Part shown: positions 12,738 through 25,300 of the stretch, in pieces
Layout of the letters: every line of letters starts with the position of its first letter
Numbering within the stretch: the stretch's first letter is position 1
Assembly (NCBI GenBank): GCA_027625915.1
Contig: JANTQA010000008.1
Coordinates: 87,001-151,000, forward strand
Origin: Anaeramoeba flamelloides
Taxonomy: Eukaryota > Metamonada > Anaeramoebidae
DNA length: 64,000 bases
Direction: 5' to 3'
Made by a program: the position numbers and the translations under genes
The notes under the pieces: generated by a model
What the model was told of the DNA's origin: nothing
The model's input: the letters and a program-made list of their open reading frames with translations, nothing else
Databases searched by the model: none

Positions 12738-13035
12738 ACTAATGAAAAAACAATAGATAAATTTCATAAAAATTTCTTTTCATAAAATACTAAATATATT
12801 TATAATCTTAAATAAATGATTCATTGATTTGATTTTATCTCTCAAACAGAAAGTGGAATATTATTTATAGATCAAAAATAAAAATATAATTATTAAATAT
12901 GAATAAAAATGATATAAGAAATATACTCAATAATATAAAATTTTACTTGTAAAAAGAATAAATGTTATCAAAAAAAATTTTGGTAAAAATGTCAAAATAA
13001 TTTTTTAAGGGATCTATACTCCACAACATACGGCA

Positions 13036-13740
13036 AACTGTTAAAATATGTTGTTGGTGATATGGTCTATTAACAAATTTTGTGTATGTCAAGTGTCAAA
13101 AAATTCTGATTGACTAAGAAACCCAAAAAAGAATATTTTTTTCAGTTAGATCAATTTTTTTAAATCCATTTTTTCCGAAAAAAAAAACATATGAATTTCA
13201 TCTTGTTTCTCACAATATAAAAAATTTTACCGCTTTTATTACCACTTCCATCATTATTATACAATAAAAATTCTTTGTTGTCAGGAATATTAATATAAAG
13301 ATTTTGTTTTTTTTTTGAGATAATTTTTTTGGTTAAACAAAAAAATTGATATAAACAACCGATTTGAAAATAATTGTATTTTTATAAGAAGAATAGTTAT
13401 AATAATTAAAGTTTTTGTGTCTTTTAGAAAATCTACTTTAAAATTTTGTTTTTTTGTCCAGATAAAATTAGATTGTTCAAAATAAAATTTTCTTAGGGAT
13501 ATATTGGAATAAAGTAATTTTATTGTTAAAATTCAAAATCATTTTTTTTTTGACAAAAATGATTTAAATTGTTATAAGGATTCTTGTGAATAAGATCAAA
13601 CAATTTGTTAAAAAAAATTTGTAATTTTTTTTTATTTTTTGAAAACCAGAAAACAACTTTTTTAAAACATTAAATAAAAAAAATTTTTGTATAATAGATC
13701 CTAATTTAATAAGTAACTTTTGTTAAACTTCCATCAACTA
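13036..13740 (+). repeat. Dispersed repeat (AAGTGTCAAAAAATT family), copy 1
   Basis: Diverged but colinear with 63280-64000. Shared blocks include GTCAAGTGTCAAAAAATT (AAGTGTCAAAAAATT in the other copy), TTTTTTCAGTTAG, CATTATTATACAATA, AAAAATGATTTAAATTG and TTATAAGGATTCTTGTGA. No ORF and no terminal repeats seen; the second copy runs off the window, so its full length is unknown. Confidence 0.7.
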
Positions 13741-14269
13741 TTCATTTATTTAGCCACCAATACCACAATTAATTCTATTGGCTAAGATTTGAATTGAAAT
13801 ATTAACCATGAAAAAGAATAACCAATAAAAAATTTTTCTTTTCTAAATCAATACTATTCAATATAAAACAAAAAAGAGGTATTGCCATTTACAAGAATTA
13901 ACTTAATTGTTTATAAAAATAATAGGTTACCTATTTGACTTTATATTGGAAAGGTATGAATTTTAGAATTCATATAAGTTACTCAAATTAATAAATTGTT
14001 TAAATGGGTTAACTCATCCGTTTTAAAAGTCAAGAAACTAAATTATAAAAAAAAATATTTATTGCCTCTCCTCTGAAAATAATCGTAAAATCTAAATTTC
14101 TGAATTTGCAAAAAATAATTTTTCAGATATTATTCCTTTGTCAAATATCTATAGTTTTTTAAGATTATTAATAAACAAGATTCATTATCTTTATTAGCTC
14201 TAGTAGATAATAAAATGATGTTTAAATCTTTTAAAAATTTTCTAAATTCAAGTTTAGGAATTCGGGAAA

Positions 14270-14560
14270 GTATCGTAGAGTGTCTAGCTTTACTTGAGGT
14301 TTTCCGTTTTATTTGTGGAGTGTTCTAGGCTTTTTTGGGGTTTTCTATTTTATTTATGAAGTGTTCTAGGTTTTTTTTACTTTTTGAAATAAACAGAAAA
14401 TTTTAATAAATTTTCGGTTTATTTCAAAAAGTAAAAAAAACCGAACGAAAATCTATTGATTTTCCAAATAAATAGAAAACTCAAAAAAAACTAACGAAAA
14501 TTGATTGATTTTACAAATAAACAGAAATCTCAAGAAAATCTAACGGCGATTTTTTTTAAT
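14270..14560. repeat. Modular hairpin repeat, copy 4
   Basis: Its core at 14367-14443 is a near-perfect hairpin: GGTTTTTTTTACTTTTTGAA is mirrored by TTTCAAAAAGTAAAAAAAACC. Around it are repeated GAAGTGTTCTAGG units and AAACTCAAAAAAAACTAACG-type units, and a GTAGAGTGTCTAG motif at the left edge. It has the same building blocks as the other family members in a different arrangement. Confidence 0.7.
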
Positions 14561-15234
14561 TTGAGAAATAAACCTAACTACAAAAATATTTAAAATGGGT
14601 AGGCTTCAACTTGTATTTTAAAACTCAGAAATTTAACAAATTAAATTAAATATATTTTCTTTTTATTTCTCAAATTAAAAAAAACTAACAGCAAACAAGA
14701 GGAATTCTAAACTCCTCCCTACATTTACAATAAAACAAAAAAAAAATTACAAGATCATTTAAAGATTTTATTTTATTTTTAAAGAATACTACTACCTCAA
14801 TTTTGATGATTTTAAATGAATAAAACTTGTAAAATTTTGATTTAAAGACAAACTTTTCAAAAAATAATAATAACAATTTTTCAATAAAATCCTTCGGAAT
14901 AATAATAAAATAATAAAACCCAAATGAAATTATTCATATAATTGGATATAATATTTTTTTTTATTTTACTAAGCTACTATACAAATAATCTTTATTAATT
15001 TTTCTTACAAAGATAATTCTTTCTAAATTCAATATTCTAGAATATTGTCATAATTATTCGAAAAAAAAAATCATTTTTATCTGGTAATTAGGTGTGTGAT
15101 TCAAAGGTATATATATATATCTATAATATTACTTAAAAATCACTGGTTTAATTTTAATTATTATTATTGCTGTTTTTTTCACATTTTGAGACTTTAATTT
15201 AGATTATTTGATCTAAAAATAGAAAAGTTATTTT

Positions 15235-15440
15235 TTCTGGACATATTTAAGAAAGATATTTTACAACTTTGAAGTCTGGTTATTGATGACTCCGCCTTTA
15301 AATTAGTCGAAAAATACATATTTTTTTCACAGAAATTCTTTGGGTGTTTTTACGAATAAAAGGTTTCTTTTACTTTTAAAAGTTCAAATATTTATCTTAT
15401 TTCAGTAATAAAACTATTTAGATCCATCATAACCATAGTC
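15235..15440 (+). repeat. Partial copy of the 765-bp inverted-repeat element (family at 23655)
   Basis: Shares TTTAAGAAAGATATTTTACAA, the GTCTGGTTATTGAT block and TTATTTCAGTAATA with 30455-30735 and with the opposite strand of the full element at 23655-24419. Only one half of the element is represented and no outer terminus is visible. Confidence 0.55.
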
Positions 15441-15567
15441 AACTAAAATTGTTTCACCTTATTAACAACATACCAGAATTGAATTCACTTGACTGTTTAT
15501 TGTGGATCACTTTAAAAATCTCATTTATTTTTCATTTTCCCAAATAAAAAAAATTCTGTCCTTAAGA

Positions 15568-16784
15568 ATGAATCAAAACAATGATCAAAAGGAATCTTTA
15601 CAAAAGAAAGAACCAACTTTTTTGAAAAAAGAACCAACGAACAAATCCTCTTTTTATAATAATTGCGTCAAAAAGCAACATAAGGAAACAATAATTTTTT
15701 TATTAGTTTATTTTGGGATACTGGTTGTTGTTTTACTAATTCTAGGGGCAATACTGGGAGTTTATAGAAAACAAATAGATGGTAATTTACTCATCCTTTT
15801 TTCTTCGAAAATTTGAGAACTAAATTAATACACAAACTCGATTAATACCAATAAACCATCTTTTTGAAAATAGAAAACAACGAAACGAACGAATTCTTGG
15901 AAAGGTACTGTAATTCTAAATCCCTTAAAAACAACGTTAAAGCTTTTAATCAATTTTTGGAGAAATTCGATGAATTAACAAAAATAGTTGAAGAACTAAA
16001 ACAAAATGAGATACAAGAGATCTTTCCAGAATACCAATTGCCGAATCACAAAACAATTCATCGGGTTAACGAAATGGAAAAGAACGAAGATAAAAAAGAA
16101 GAGATCTACAAAGATCTTTTGGATGGCAATAGAAACGCAAAACAACAAAAAAAGAAAGAACAAGAAAAAGAACAAGAAAAAGAAAAAGAGAAAAAAGTAA
16201 AAATTCTTCCAATCAAATCTTATGAAACATTTCAGCCAGAATTTTCAGACAAAGGTATTGAGCTTTCAAATAACGATCAAACAGCTTCAAATTTAGAAAA
16301 GAAAAACTCCAAGTTGAGAGTGTGTGGGAAAAACTCATATTCGGTCGGTGTTCACGAGATATTGGTGAAAATTGATAAATTTGTAAAGACAGAAGAAGAA
16401 TTAAATTGGGTCCAGTTAGGTGTAATTGATTCCAACACTAAAAAAGATTGTTTCTCAAATAATAAAAACGATGAATGTAAAGGAACATATTCTTATGTAA
16501 GTTATTGGAATGGGTACTATAATGTTTTTGCTAGCCAAAAACAAAAAGTTCATCCCAAATTATTCCTCAAAGAAGAGAATGGATATGGAAAACCTTTCAA
16601 ACAAGACGATCAAATTAAAGTGATTCTCGATATGGACAAAAAAACTCTTTCTTTCAAAGTGAATAACCAAAATTTTGGTCAAGCCTGGGACAATTTGCCA
16701 GATCAAGTGTATTTTTTTGTTGGGTTGTTGGGGCAAACAAACGAACCAAATAGAGTCACTTTATTAAACGATAAATTGTCATAG
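15568..16784 (+). CDS. Single-pass membrane protein with SPRY domain
   Basis: Two exons, 15568-15781 and 15874-16784, joined through a 92-base GTAATT...TAG intron after codon base 1; 374 residues. The ATG at 15568 is the first Met after which the frame looks protein-like. Residues 1-40 are hydrophilic and Lys/Glu-rich. Residues 41-66 form one hydrophobic helix (FLLVYFGILVVVLL) with no signal peptide, so a signal-anchor is likely. A heptad-like segment near 95-120 suggests a coiled coil, and residues 165-190 are a Lys/Glu run. The C-terminal 150 residues resemble a SPRY domain: NWVQLGVID, then SYVSYWNGYYNVF, then a characteristic ILDMDKKTLSFKVNNQ strand pair and QVYFFVGLLG. SPRY domains bind peptides. 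Membrane-anchored SPRY proteins with a coiled coil are unusual; the partner is unknown. Confidence 0.87.
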
Positions 16785-17026
16785 AAAAGATCTTTTTTGA
16801 AAAAAAGGTTTTTCTTGAAAAAGATTTTGCTCTTTGACCCAATAATGGAAATTACATTTATTATTTAGGCTTTAATAATCTATAAATTAAGACACTCTTC
16901 AAAATAAATCATGGCCTAGGATTGTAAACTCTTTTTTACTTGTTGGATAACAGTAAAAATATCAATTATTTTTGAGAATTGCCTTTTTTAAAAAATTAAT
17001 TACACAGGTGTAAATATAAGTGTATT

Positions 17027-17065
17027 AAAAAATAGAGTTTTTTTTTTAAAAAAACTCTATTTTTT
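17027..17065. repeat. Perfect A/T-rich hairpin
   Basis: AAAAAATAGAG is followed by a T/A-rich loop and CTCTATTTTTT, a perfect 11-bp stem that can extend through the T and A runs. It lies downstream of the SPRY gene and could mark a transcript end or a small relic element. Confidence 0.7.
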
Positions 17066-17618
17066 ATCATTGGTATTTCATCTCTTATGTATAATAAGAA
17101 ACGTTAATTTTGAAAATTAATGGAATTAATTGAGATTTGGGAAAATAAAAACAAATTTTTAATACCAGTTTATTTTTGTTACATGATTTTTATTTTTTAT
17201 TCTATTAATAGGGATATTATAATAATAACACCTCTTTAAAGACGCTGATCAATACTACTTTTACAATAAGATATATGTATATTGATTTGGAGATTTTTGG
17301 CAAAAAAAATATAAATTAAATTTATAAAAAAAAGAAAAAGAAAAAGAAAGAGAAAAACAAAAGTATCAAAAAAATAAACACAAAAATTTGAAAAAGTAAA
17401 ACTAAAAACTGGCTAAATTTGAAAAAATGATAATGATCCAAAAATTTAAAAAAATTTTTCGAGAAGAATATGGAATAAAACCCTCAAAACAACTTCCATT
17501 AACATTATAAAGCGAGTCCAATTTTTGAAAAATAATTTAGATCTTTGATATTTGTCTTGGTTAAGTTAAAAATTTTTCATATAGGAGGTGTATGGGGAAA
17601 AGATGACTGCCTTAAATA

Positions 17619-18325
17619 AACTCTTTTTCAAATAATTCGGTACAAAAAATTTCAAGAATTATTTATAATTGATTCAAATTAATTGTACTATCATTCTAAA
17701 ATATAGTTAAAATTTTAAAATATAAAAAAAAATACTCAATGAATCATTAAAACTCAATAAAATCAAACAATAAAAATTAAAATTAAATATGTTAAAAATT
17801 GATGTGCACTTTTATTTGAAATGAGAAATCTTGTTTTATAAATTGTAGAGAAAAAAATTATAAAATCAATAAAAACCGTTGAAAAAGGCGAATTGGGGAA
17901 AAAGTTCTTTACATTTTTTGAAAACTATTTACACGTCAAACTTTTGTTCTTTAAAGTCTGATTTTTCAATATAAAGCCGCAATTCATCTGGGGATTTTGT
18001 TGGAATTATTTTTTTTTTTTTTTTTCTTTTTTCTTTGTTCCATACAAAAATCCAATAATGGTCTTGCAAAATTCCTATATCTAGCTCATTCGAAATCAAA
18101 CTTAAACTATTTTCATTTTTATACTCTCAAATTATTTCTAAATTGGTTTCTTCTTATTTTGTTTTTTTCATTTTCCAACTGTTAAATATTCATAAATAAA
18201 AAAACAAAAAAAGAAAAATATTAATAATTAAAATGAAAATCACCAATAAGTAATTCTCTTATTAATAATATAATTAAATAGTATTGATGATTCGAGAGGT
18301 GTGTCATTTTGTTTGAAAAAGAGTT
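17619..18325. mobile_element. Non-autonomous inverted-repeat DNA element, copy 1 (707 bp)
   Basis: Ends are AACTCTTTTTCAAATAA on the left and TTTGTTTGAAAAAGAGTT on the right, flanked by TA on both sides. This is a Tc1/mariner-style layout. The whole element is colinear with 48148-49046. Unlike that copy, this one has the uninterrupted site CCAATAATGG at 18052-18060, where the other carries a nested 198-bp MITE. The minus strand retains weak protein-like blocks (PDELRLYIE, CKELFPQF) that are paralleled in the second copy, so it may be a decayed derivative of a coding element. Confidence 0.8.
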
Positions 18326-18531
18326 TATTTCATTTTTTATCTTTTCTGGTTTGTTTTCATTTCCTTTTTTCCAAATTATATAATATATTTTGTTGGATCG
18401 GATATTTCCAAATGATAAATAGAAGATTTTCGTGGAATATCAATTATTAATTACGGAATGTGGAATTTTTTCTATAATTGATAACCCTATTATCGGGTTT
18501 TTGTCCCTCCTGTGTATTCTGGGGGCGTGTC

Positions 18532-18606
18532 TAGGTTTTCCAGGATTGGAAATAATTTAGTAAAATCTATCATTTTACTCAATTCTTTCTAATCCTGGAA
18601 AACCTA
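18532..18606. repeat. Single hairpin unit of the modular repeat family
   Basis: TAGGTTTTCCAGGATT pairs with AATCCTGGAAAACCTA, and the inner TTTAGTAAAAT pairs with ATTTTACT, giving a nearly complete 75-base stem-loop. This is the cleanest single unit of the module that also occurs at about 9035-9105, 36335-36400, 62400-62465 and 62620-62680. Confidence 0.8.
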
Positions 18607-19388
18607 ACTACAGTGGATAGTTTCTATTTGGTCATGAGAATGATAAATTTATTTTTTATATATTATTTTAATTATTTTTCTTCTTCTCTTTTTTTTATTT
18701 GGTGATTTTTCTGTAATTTCTCCTTTCTATAAATAAATAAATAAATGATTAATAGAAGATTTAAATAAAGTTTGTTAAATAAAAGAAATCAATTTAATTG
18801 GGTTTGATGGTATCTTATCCTTTTGATGATTTATAATTTTTGGTGAAATTTCAACAAATTAAAATATAATTTTTTGTTCTACTTGTTACCAAAATGTTGG
18901 AAATAGGATTTTTATTTTTTTGTGGTTTTATTTGTTTTTTTTTTTTTTAATTAGATGAAAATAATTACTCAAAGTTTTTTATAAAAAAAAAAATTATTAA
19001 ATGTTAAATTAAACATGGATTCAATATTAAGTTTTGTAAAATTAAAAATTGTGACATTTTTTTGCTATTTTTAAAATTGTGTGTTTACAAATTTTTGAAA
19101 TGTGGTTTACTTTATCAAATTTTCAACAACCAAATAAAATAAAAGTACTCAAAAAAAAAATATTTTTCTATTTTAAAGTATTAAAAGTATGATTAATTTT
19201 TATTTTTTTTTGTATTTATTTTTTAGTAAAAAATGTTATAACAAAATCGTTTTCATTGGTTTATTACAAGAATGGTTCTGTAAAGTAATATATTTTTTAT
19301 TAACCAATAAAACAAAATAAAATAAAAGAAATGAAATGAAAGGAAAGTAAAAATTAATTTTAAAATAATTGAATTAAAATTTTAAATA

Positions 19389-22300
19389 TTATAAATTGAT
19401 TCCAGGGGAAATTTTAATTCCACCCTTTGGTATATCTTGCTTAACATCAACAAAATCATTTGATTTTAAAACTAATAAATGGAAGAATATTTTACTTGCC
19501 AACTTTCTATTGCTTCTTTCTGTGAGGGTTGAGAAATCCATTGTTTCTTCTGTTTCAAATTTTTTCTTTAAATAATCTCTTAATTTCTTCGATTGTACAT
19601 CCTCTAATTCCTTTTCTTTTAAGGGTGATAATGTATCAAGAAAGGGTTGATCTAATGTTGAAGAAATATCGGAGGGTCTACCGATTTGGAATTGCTGCTC
19701 CCCGCTTCCAAAATCCTTCGATAGTGAAAAGCGGTCGTATTCATCACCGAGACTAATTCCGCCACGGTCCACCTCTTGTTCACGCTCGGAGGGTATCATC
19801 CCAGTCGAAGGGGGGAATGTTGTATCTATTCTCCGTTCTGTTGTGGGTGTTTGAAACACCCCAAAGGATCTCCGATCCATGGGCACCATGCCCCCAATAC
19901 CTTGGTCCATTTCTTCGCCGTGTGCAGTGGTGGCTGTTCTCATTGTTTCCGTTTCTATTTGTTCACGTATTTTCTTTTCTAATTTTAAGCTTTGGTTCGA
20001 AATGCTTCGTACATGTTTCATTCGTTCCCTAACCTGCGTTGGTAAATTGTTTGAAATGGTATTTGTGAAAAAATAATTATTGAGTGTTCTATATCTTCTT
20101 TGTTCAAGATGTCTCCTGTCTACCAATGTATCTGAAGGATCTTCAAGCATATTCCTCATAAAATCTGTATCGAGTCTAATTTTTTCATCAACAGTTTTGC
20201 GTTTTTTCCTCCCGACTGCCCTTTTTTTCGTCTTCTCCGTGGGAGTTTTTTCTGCTGTCTGTAGTAACTCTTCTTCCTTTAAAAGTAATTTTAATTCCAT
20301 CAATTTTCGAGGGGTGGTTAAAAGATCTAATTCTTCATCCCTGATGTCTCCCCTGCCCGCTATCAACCTATCATAGGTTGTTCTTCTTCGGATTTGGTCA
20401 GTGCCTGGTGTTAAATCAAAGGTGTAATCAGAAATGTCGCGAAAGTCAAGGGTTCTTTTTCTTGTTGAATCTGGTTTTGGTGTCATTTCTATTTTTTTTT
20501 TTTTTTATTTTTATTATTTTAGGTTTTCAGTAATATTTGTAATGTTTTTTTTTATTGGTAGTGGAATTTATTTTGCATTTTTTGTGAAATTTTAAATAAT
20601 CATTTTGAAATTAAAAATTAATTCCTTTGAAAAAATTTAATAAATATTTGAGTTTCAATAATATCCCTTGAAGAAATAATAACTTTGCCATTATTAATTG
20701 TTAATAGTTTATTTCGCAATAATACGTAAAGTGAAAATTTTGCAGATCAATCAATTTTTCTGTTTTTTTTTATTTTTTAACAAGGTAAATTTTCAAATTT
20801 TAATATCTAAAACTCACAAAGTCTACAAAATAACAAAAAAAAAACAAAAATTGTTATTTTCTGAAAGACTTTATTTTTATAAAATATTTTGATTCTTTTT
20901 GTTCAATATCGAGGAAGAATCTATCAAATATTCCCGAAAATACCCCGAAAATAGAAAATACCCAAAAATTTTTTAACCGGGAAAAAACACTTTTTGAACA
21001 ACTTCTAAGAAACCCTAGTGTTCGTATACTCAGTTTAAAGGTAAATTTGGAATTTTATTGTAGATTAAAATTTTTTTTCTGAAAATGTCAACATTTCAAA
21101 AAATTTAAATTTTAGAGAATAGTATTCAACCCATTGTGTGTGAAAGGAATTGGTATCTTAGATGACTATAGTATTTCTGATCATTTCGAAATGGTATTGA
21201 CTAAATGAGAGAAAATTTAATTGTAAAGAAAATTTCTAATTGTCTATTATTACCCATAATTTTGTAATCTTAAAGACAATCCAAAAATAACCGAGTAATA
21301 TCTAATCGTACAATACATACCCATACCCTACACAAGGCAACCCAAGCAAAACTTTATTTAACTTCCCATTCCATAAAAGGAACTGGTCTAACCAAAACAG
21401 ACAAACCCATACTAATACACTTACCAAAGGTACCCTGACATACCCATACACAACCCAAGCATACAATGACATAACCATACACGTTCCCTAATAAGTACCA
21501 ACAATTACTCAAATATACTCAAAAGGTACCAAAAACTCTTTAGATGGCTTCAAAGTAGAAAATTCAAAGAATATATTTTGTCTGAAAGTAAAATTGTTAT
21601 TTTACCATTAAACTGAGTATATTGGCACTAGAGTTTCTTAGAAGTTCTTCAAGATTGTTTTTATGTGGTTAAAAAATTTTCGGGTATTTTCGATTTTCGG
21701 GTATTTTCGGGAATATTCCAAATACCCATCGAGGAAAAAATGAATTGGATTAGATCTGATGAGCTTTGCAGAAAATGAAAAAAAGTTACAGGTTAACCTA
21801 ATAACTCTTGAAATTTTTGATTACTTGGTCTCGATATCCAAAGAAATCTTTTTAAACAATCAAAAAAAAAAAAAAAAGAAATTTTAAAATATTCCTAATC
21901 AATTTCCCCAACAATAAATTCAAACAAGTTAATTGACATTTCATCTGAAGATAGATCTTTTCAAAATTCCATTATATTTTTTTAAAAAGTTAAACCCACG
22001 TTGTTTTGGCTATCAATGGTTTGGCTCTTAATTTTTGGAGGAACTTTTGGAATTATTTGGCTTTTGCCAAAAAAACTTTTCTCTAGTTTTTTAATATCTT
22101 TTATTTATACAAAAAATATTCATCAGGATTGAAAAAAATTGATTTTTGAAATGATCTCTTTTGACAATTATTATTATTTGTTTTTTGGGATTTAGTTATT
22201 TCTTTTTGAATTAGAAAAAATATTGAATCGAAAGAAATTATTTTGATTAAAATGTTCCTAGAATAAGGATTTTACTTTTTTATTTTCAAACTCCTTGAAA

Positions 22301-25300
22301 GATATCTTTGGCATTCCGATTATATAGTCAAACTTTCAATAATTAAACTCTTTTTGAGTCATAAAGGTTCCTGGTTTTATTGGAGGAATAGAACAAATTC
22401 TCTGAGTTTTATTCAATATTCTTTTCAAAATAAATTTTAATTTGTAGATTAGAATCATTTTACCATTTTGAAAAAAAAATTTTTCTTTTTCTTTTTTATT
22501 TGTTTTTTGCCTTTTTTTTTTTTTTTTGTTCTTCTTTTCTTTTTTATATTTGTTTAAAAAAGTCAATTTGAAAAAAAAAATGTTTGAAACTCCAAATTAA
22601 CATTAAGATAATTGATGTAATATAATTTCTTTCAACGTGTTTACATTAACTATTAAAAAATCTTATTTTTAACAATTGTAAAATACATGAAGAAATTGAG
22701 AAATTTTGCATTAACCTTCCGATATATAGGTCACAAAAATGTTTTTTACATTATATTTTTTATAAAATTTATAGTTTGTTAAGGTATTTCTTTTATGAAC
22801 ATCAACTTTCATTTGAAGTTTGTTATTTCTCTTATTTCTAATTAACCTTATAAGTTTGGTTGATTATTTAAAAAAAATTGAATTTTTCATTTTTGGCTTG
22901 GCACTTTGAGTGAAATGGTGTTTACATTTAACATACAATTTTTTTTTCTTCCATTTTATCGGTAATCTTTAATGTTCCAATTTTATTTTGATTAAGAATT
23001 ATTTTTAAAAAATTATGTCAGCCTACAGAAATACTCTTCATAATTCATGTTTGATATCTTTTTTTAAAAATTGATCAACTTTTTTTTTGGAAAATTTTTA
23101 AAACTACAAATTAAAAAATCCAAAATTAATTTGAATCTATTCAATTAATTTATAATAAGAATTTCGTTGATTATATGTTGAAGGAAAATAAAAATACTGA
23201 AATTTTTGTTTTTTTTTTCCGATTTTAAGGAAAAACATTTGTGATCAAAAAGTCTAATGAAGTTTTTGAAAAAAACCGTCAAAAATTTTAAGTTGATTTT
23301 GTTTTCCTCTGACTTTCCCTTCACTTCAGATTATATTCAAGTAAATAATTATACCCTTTTCATAATATAACATCACACTTGAAAACAGGGTAGGGGTAAG
23401 CCTTGGTACAGTGGATTTTAATTTTTGGAATTTTCAATTAAATTTCGAATTTGATTTGAAGAAAATATTTTTCCCAAATGATAAAATTATGGAAGATCAA
23501 ACCCAAAAATTTGTGTTTTTCAACAATTTCTATCAACCCAACATTCTTTAAAGAATAAATGCCAAGTTAAATATAAAAGTAATTTGGGTTGGCAGTCAAA
23601 TTCGGATAGTCCTTTAGTGATAAGGTGGGCATTTTCAAAAAATATTTTTAGTTGCTTAAGGGATTAGCGTCTACCAAGGAGAAGCCTAGGATCAAAGTCT
23701 GTTGTTATTGGACCTAACCACAAAAGTGCTACATGGTTCAAATGTCTCTAAAAAATCGATTAGTCAAAGTAGTAATATTTGTTGATCTCATCAATTAAAA
23801 ATGATCAATCTATTAGTAAAAAACTCAACAATTTCAGAATAAAATCTGCATTTCGCCATAAATCTGAAGGTTGAATAATCAATATTCAGACTACAAAGTC
23901 ACAAAATATCTTTCTTAAATTTTTGGCGAAATGTAGATTAGTTACTAACAAATTCGTTTTTTTTTTAAAAAAAATTAAATAATTAACCAATATATTTTTT
24001 TGACAAATTATATCTCAAATCATGGAAATATATTGATGCTACAAGTAGCTTTATCAAAAGCAAACAAAAATAATCATCCTTTGTACTTTTATGTTGATGA
24101 TTATTGAGTTAATCTTTGAAATTGAAAAATTGAAAAAATAATGACTTTTGGGAGTTCTAAATCTAAATTATTAAATACCAGAATACTTGTATTTTGGAGT
24201 TTCTATTATTTAGATTTGGAAAAGGAATTAAAAATAATTTTTTCAAAATGAAACTTTTTTAATTGTGATCCTTAGTAAAAAATGTAATAATTAATTGTGC
24301 AATAAGATTTATAATAGATTTTTTAGAGCTATTTGAGCCATGGTGCACTAATATCATTTACACCCAATTACAACATACTATGATTATAGAGAAATCTATG
24401 GTGACTCTAATCCCTTAAGAGAATGTGAATTTTAAAATTAAAAAGTTTTTGAATATTTCAAAAGAGATTTTTGGACTCTATTGGTTTTAACAAGAATTTT
24501 CAAGTAGTGCCGATATTGGTAACAACCCAAATAAAGCTACTTTAAAATTAAAAATAGATAAAATGATAATAAAAAAAAAGAAAAATTGTGTTTTTTAAAT
24601 ATTTACGTTCTTGCAAAAATTCTTCCCCTAAAGAAATCCCACCACCAATACCCATCCCCATATCTTCTGTTTCGAAAATTTGACTGAGTTTGGTTTGATC
24701 TCTTGGAATAATATCACCTAATTGTGTTATGTCTTGTGGAAATTCAAGATCTGGTAGATCACCTCTTTCTCGTGAAATAGTTATTTGTTCTTGTCTTGCT
24801 TCAAGTTCTTCTAATGGAATTTGTTGTCTTTCTGGTATCTGGAACTAATTATTGGATTGAAATGAAAAGCATTAATGAAAGTTTGGAAATCAATACAAAA
24901 AGGATTTGTGATTTTTTTTAACAAATCTGGTTGTTCTTTTAATACTAATTAAAAGATACTCAAGTTCCCAGAAGGAAATCACACAAAATGTGCGGATAAT
25001 AAAATTAACACAGAACACTCAAAATTAAAAAGAAAATCAATTGTCAATAAGGAAGCAATTGCAAATCAAAAAAAAAAAAGAACAAAAAGAAATCAAGTAG
25101 AACAATCTTAACCAGAAAACTATCCTCAAAAAAAAAAGAAAAACTTACAACATCAAGAGTTTGAAAAAGAAGCCCTTCTTTGGTTGGTTGGATTAATAAC
25201 GGCAATTCCCCCAATTGGGTACTGAGTAATTCGCTTGTTGAATATTCTGTTAAGGTAATTGAGTCAAATTTTGCAATAGTCTGATCAACAGGAAGATCTA

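Larger units (their letters stand above)
12738..15567. other. Intergenic region between 5S rRNA and SPRY gene
   Basis: No gene recognised. It contains a dispersed repeat at 13036-13740 (shared with the window's right end), a modular hairpin repeat at 14270-14560 with a further fragment near 14630-14690, and a partial copy of the CTTAAGGGATTAG inverted-repeat element at about 15235-15440. A minus-strand frame at 14685-14876 is simple AT-rich sequence. Confidence 0.6.
16785..19388. other. Intergenic region between SPRY and kleisin genes
   Basis: Both flanking genes end here (convergent arrangement). It holds a perfect 11-bp-stem hairpin at 17027-17065 about 240 bases after the SPRY stop, the 707-bp inverted-repeat element at 17619-18325, the 75-bp hairpin unit at 18532-18606, and otherwise simple AT-rich sequence. 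No gene seen. Confidence 0.65.
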
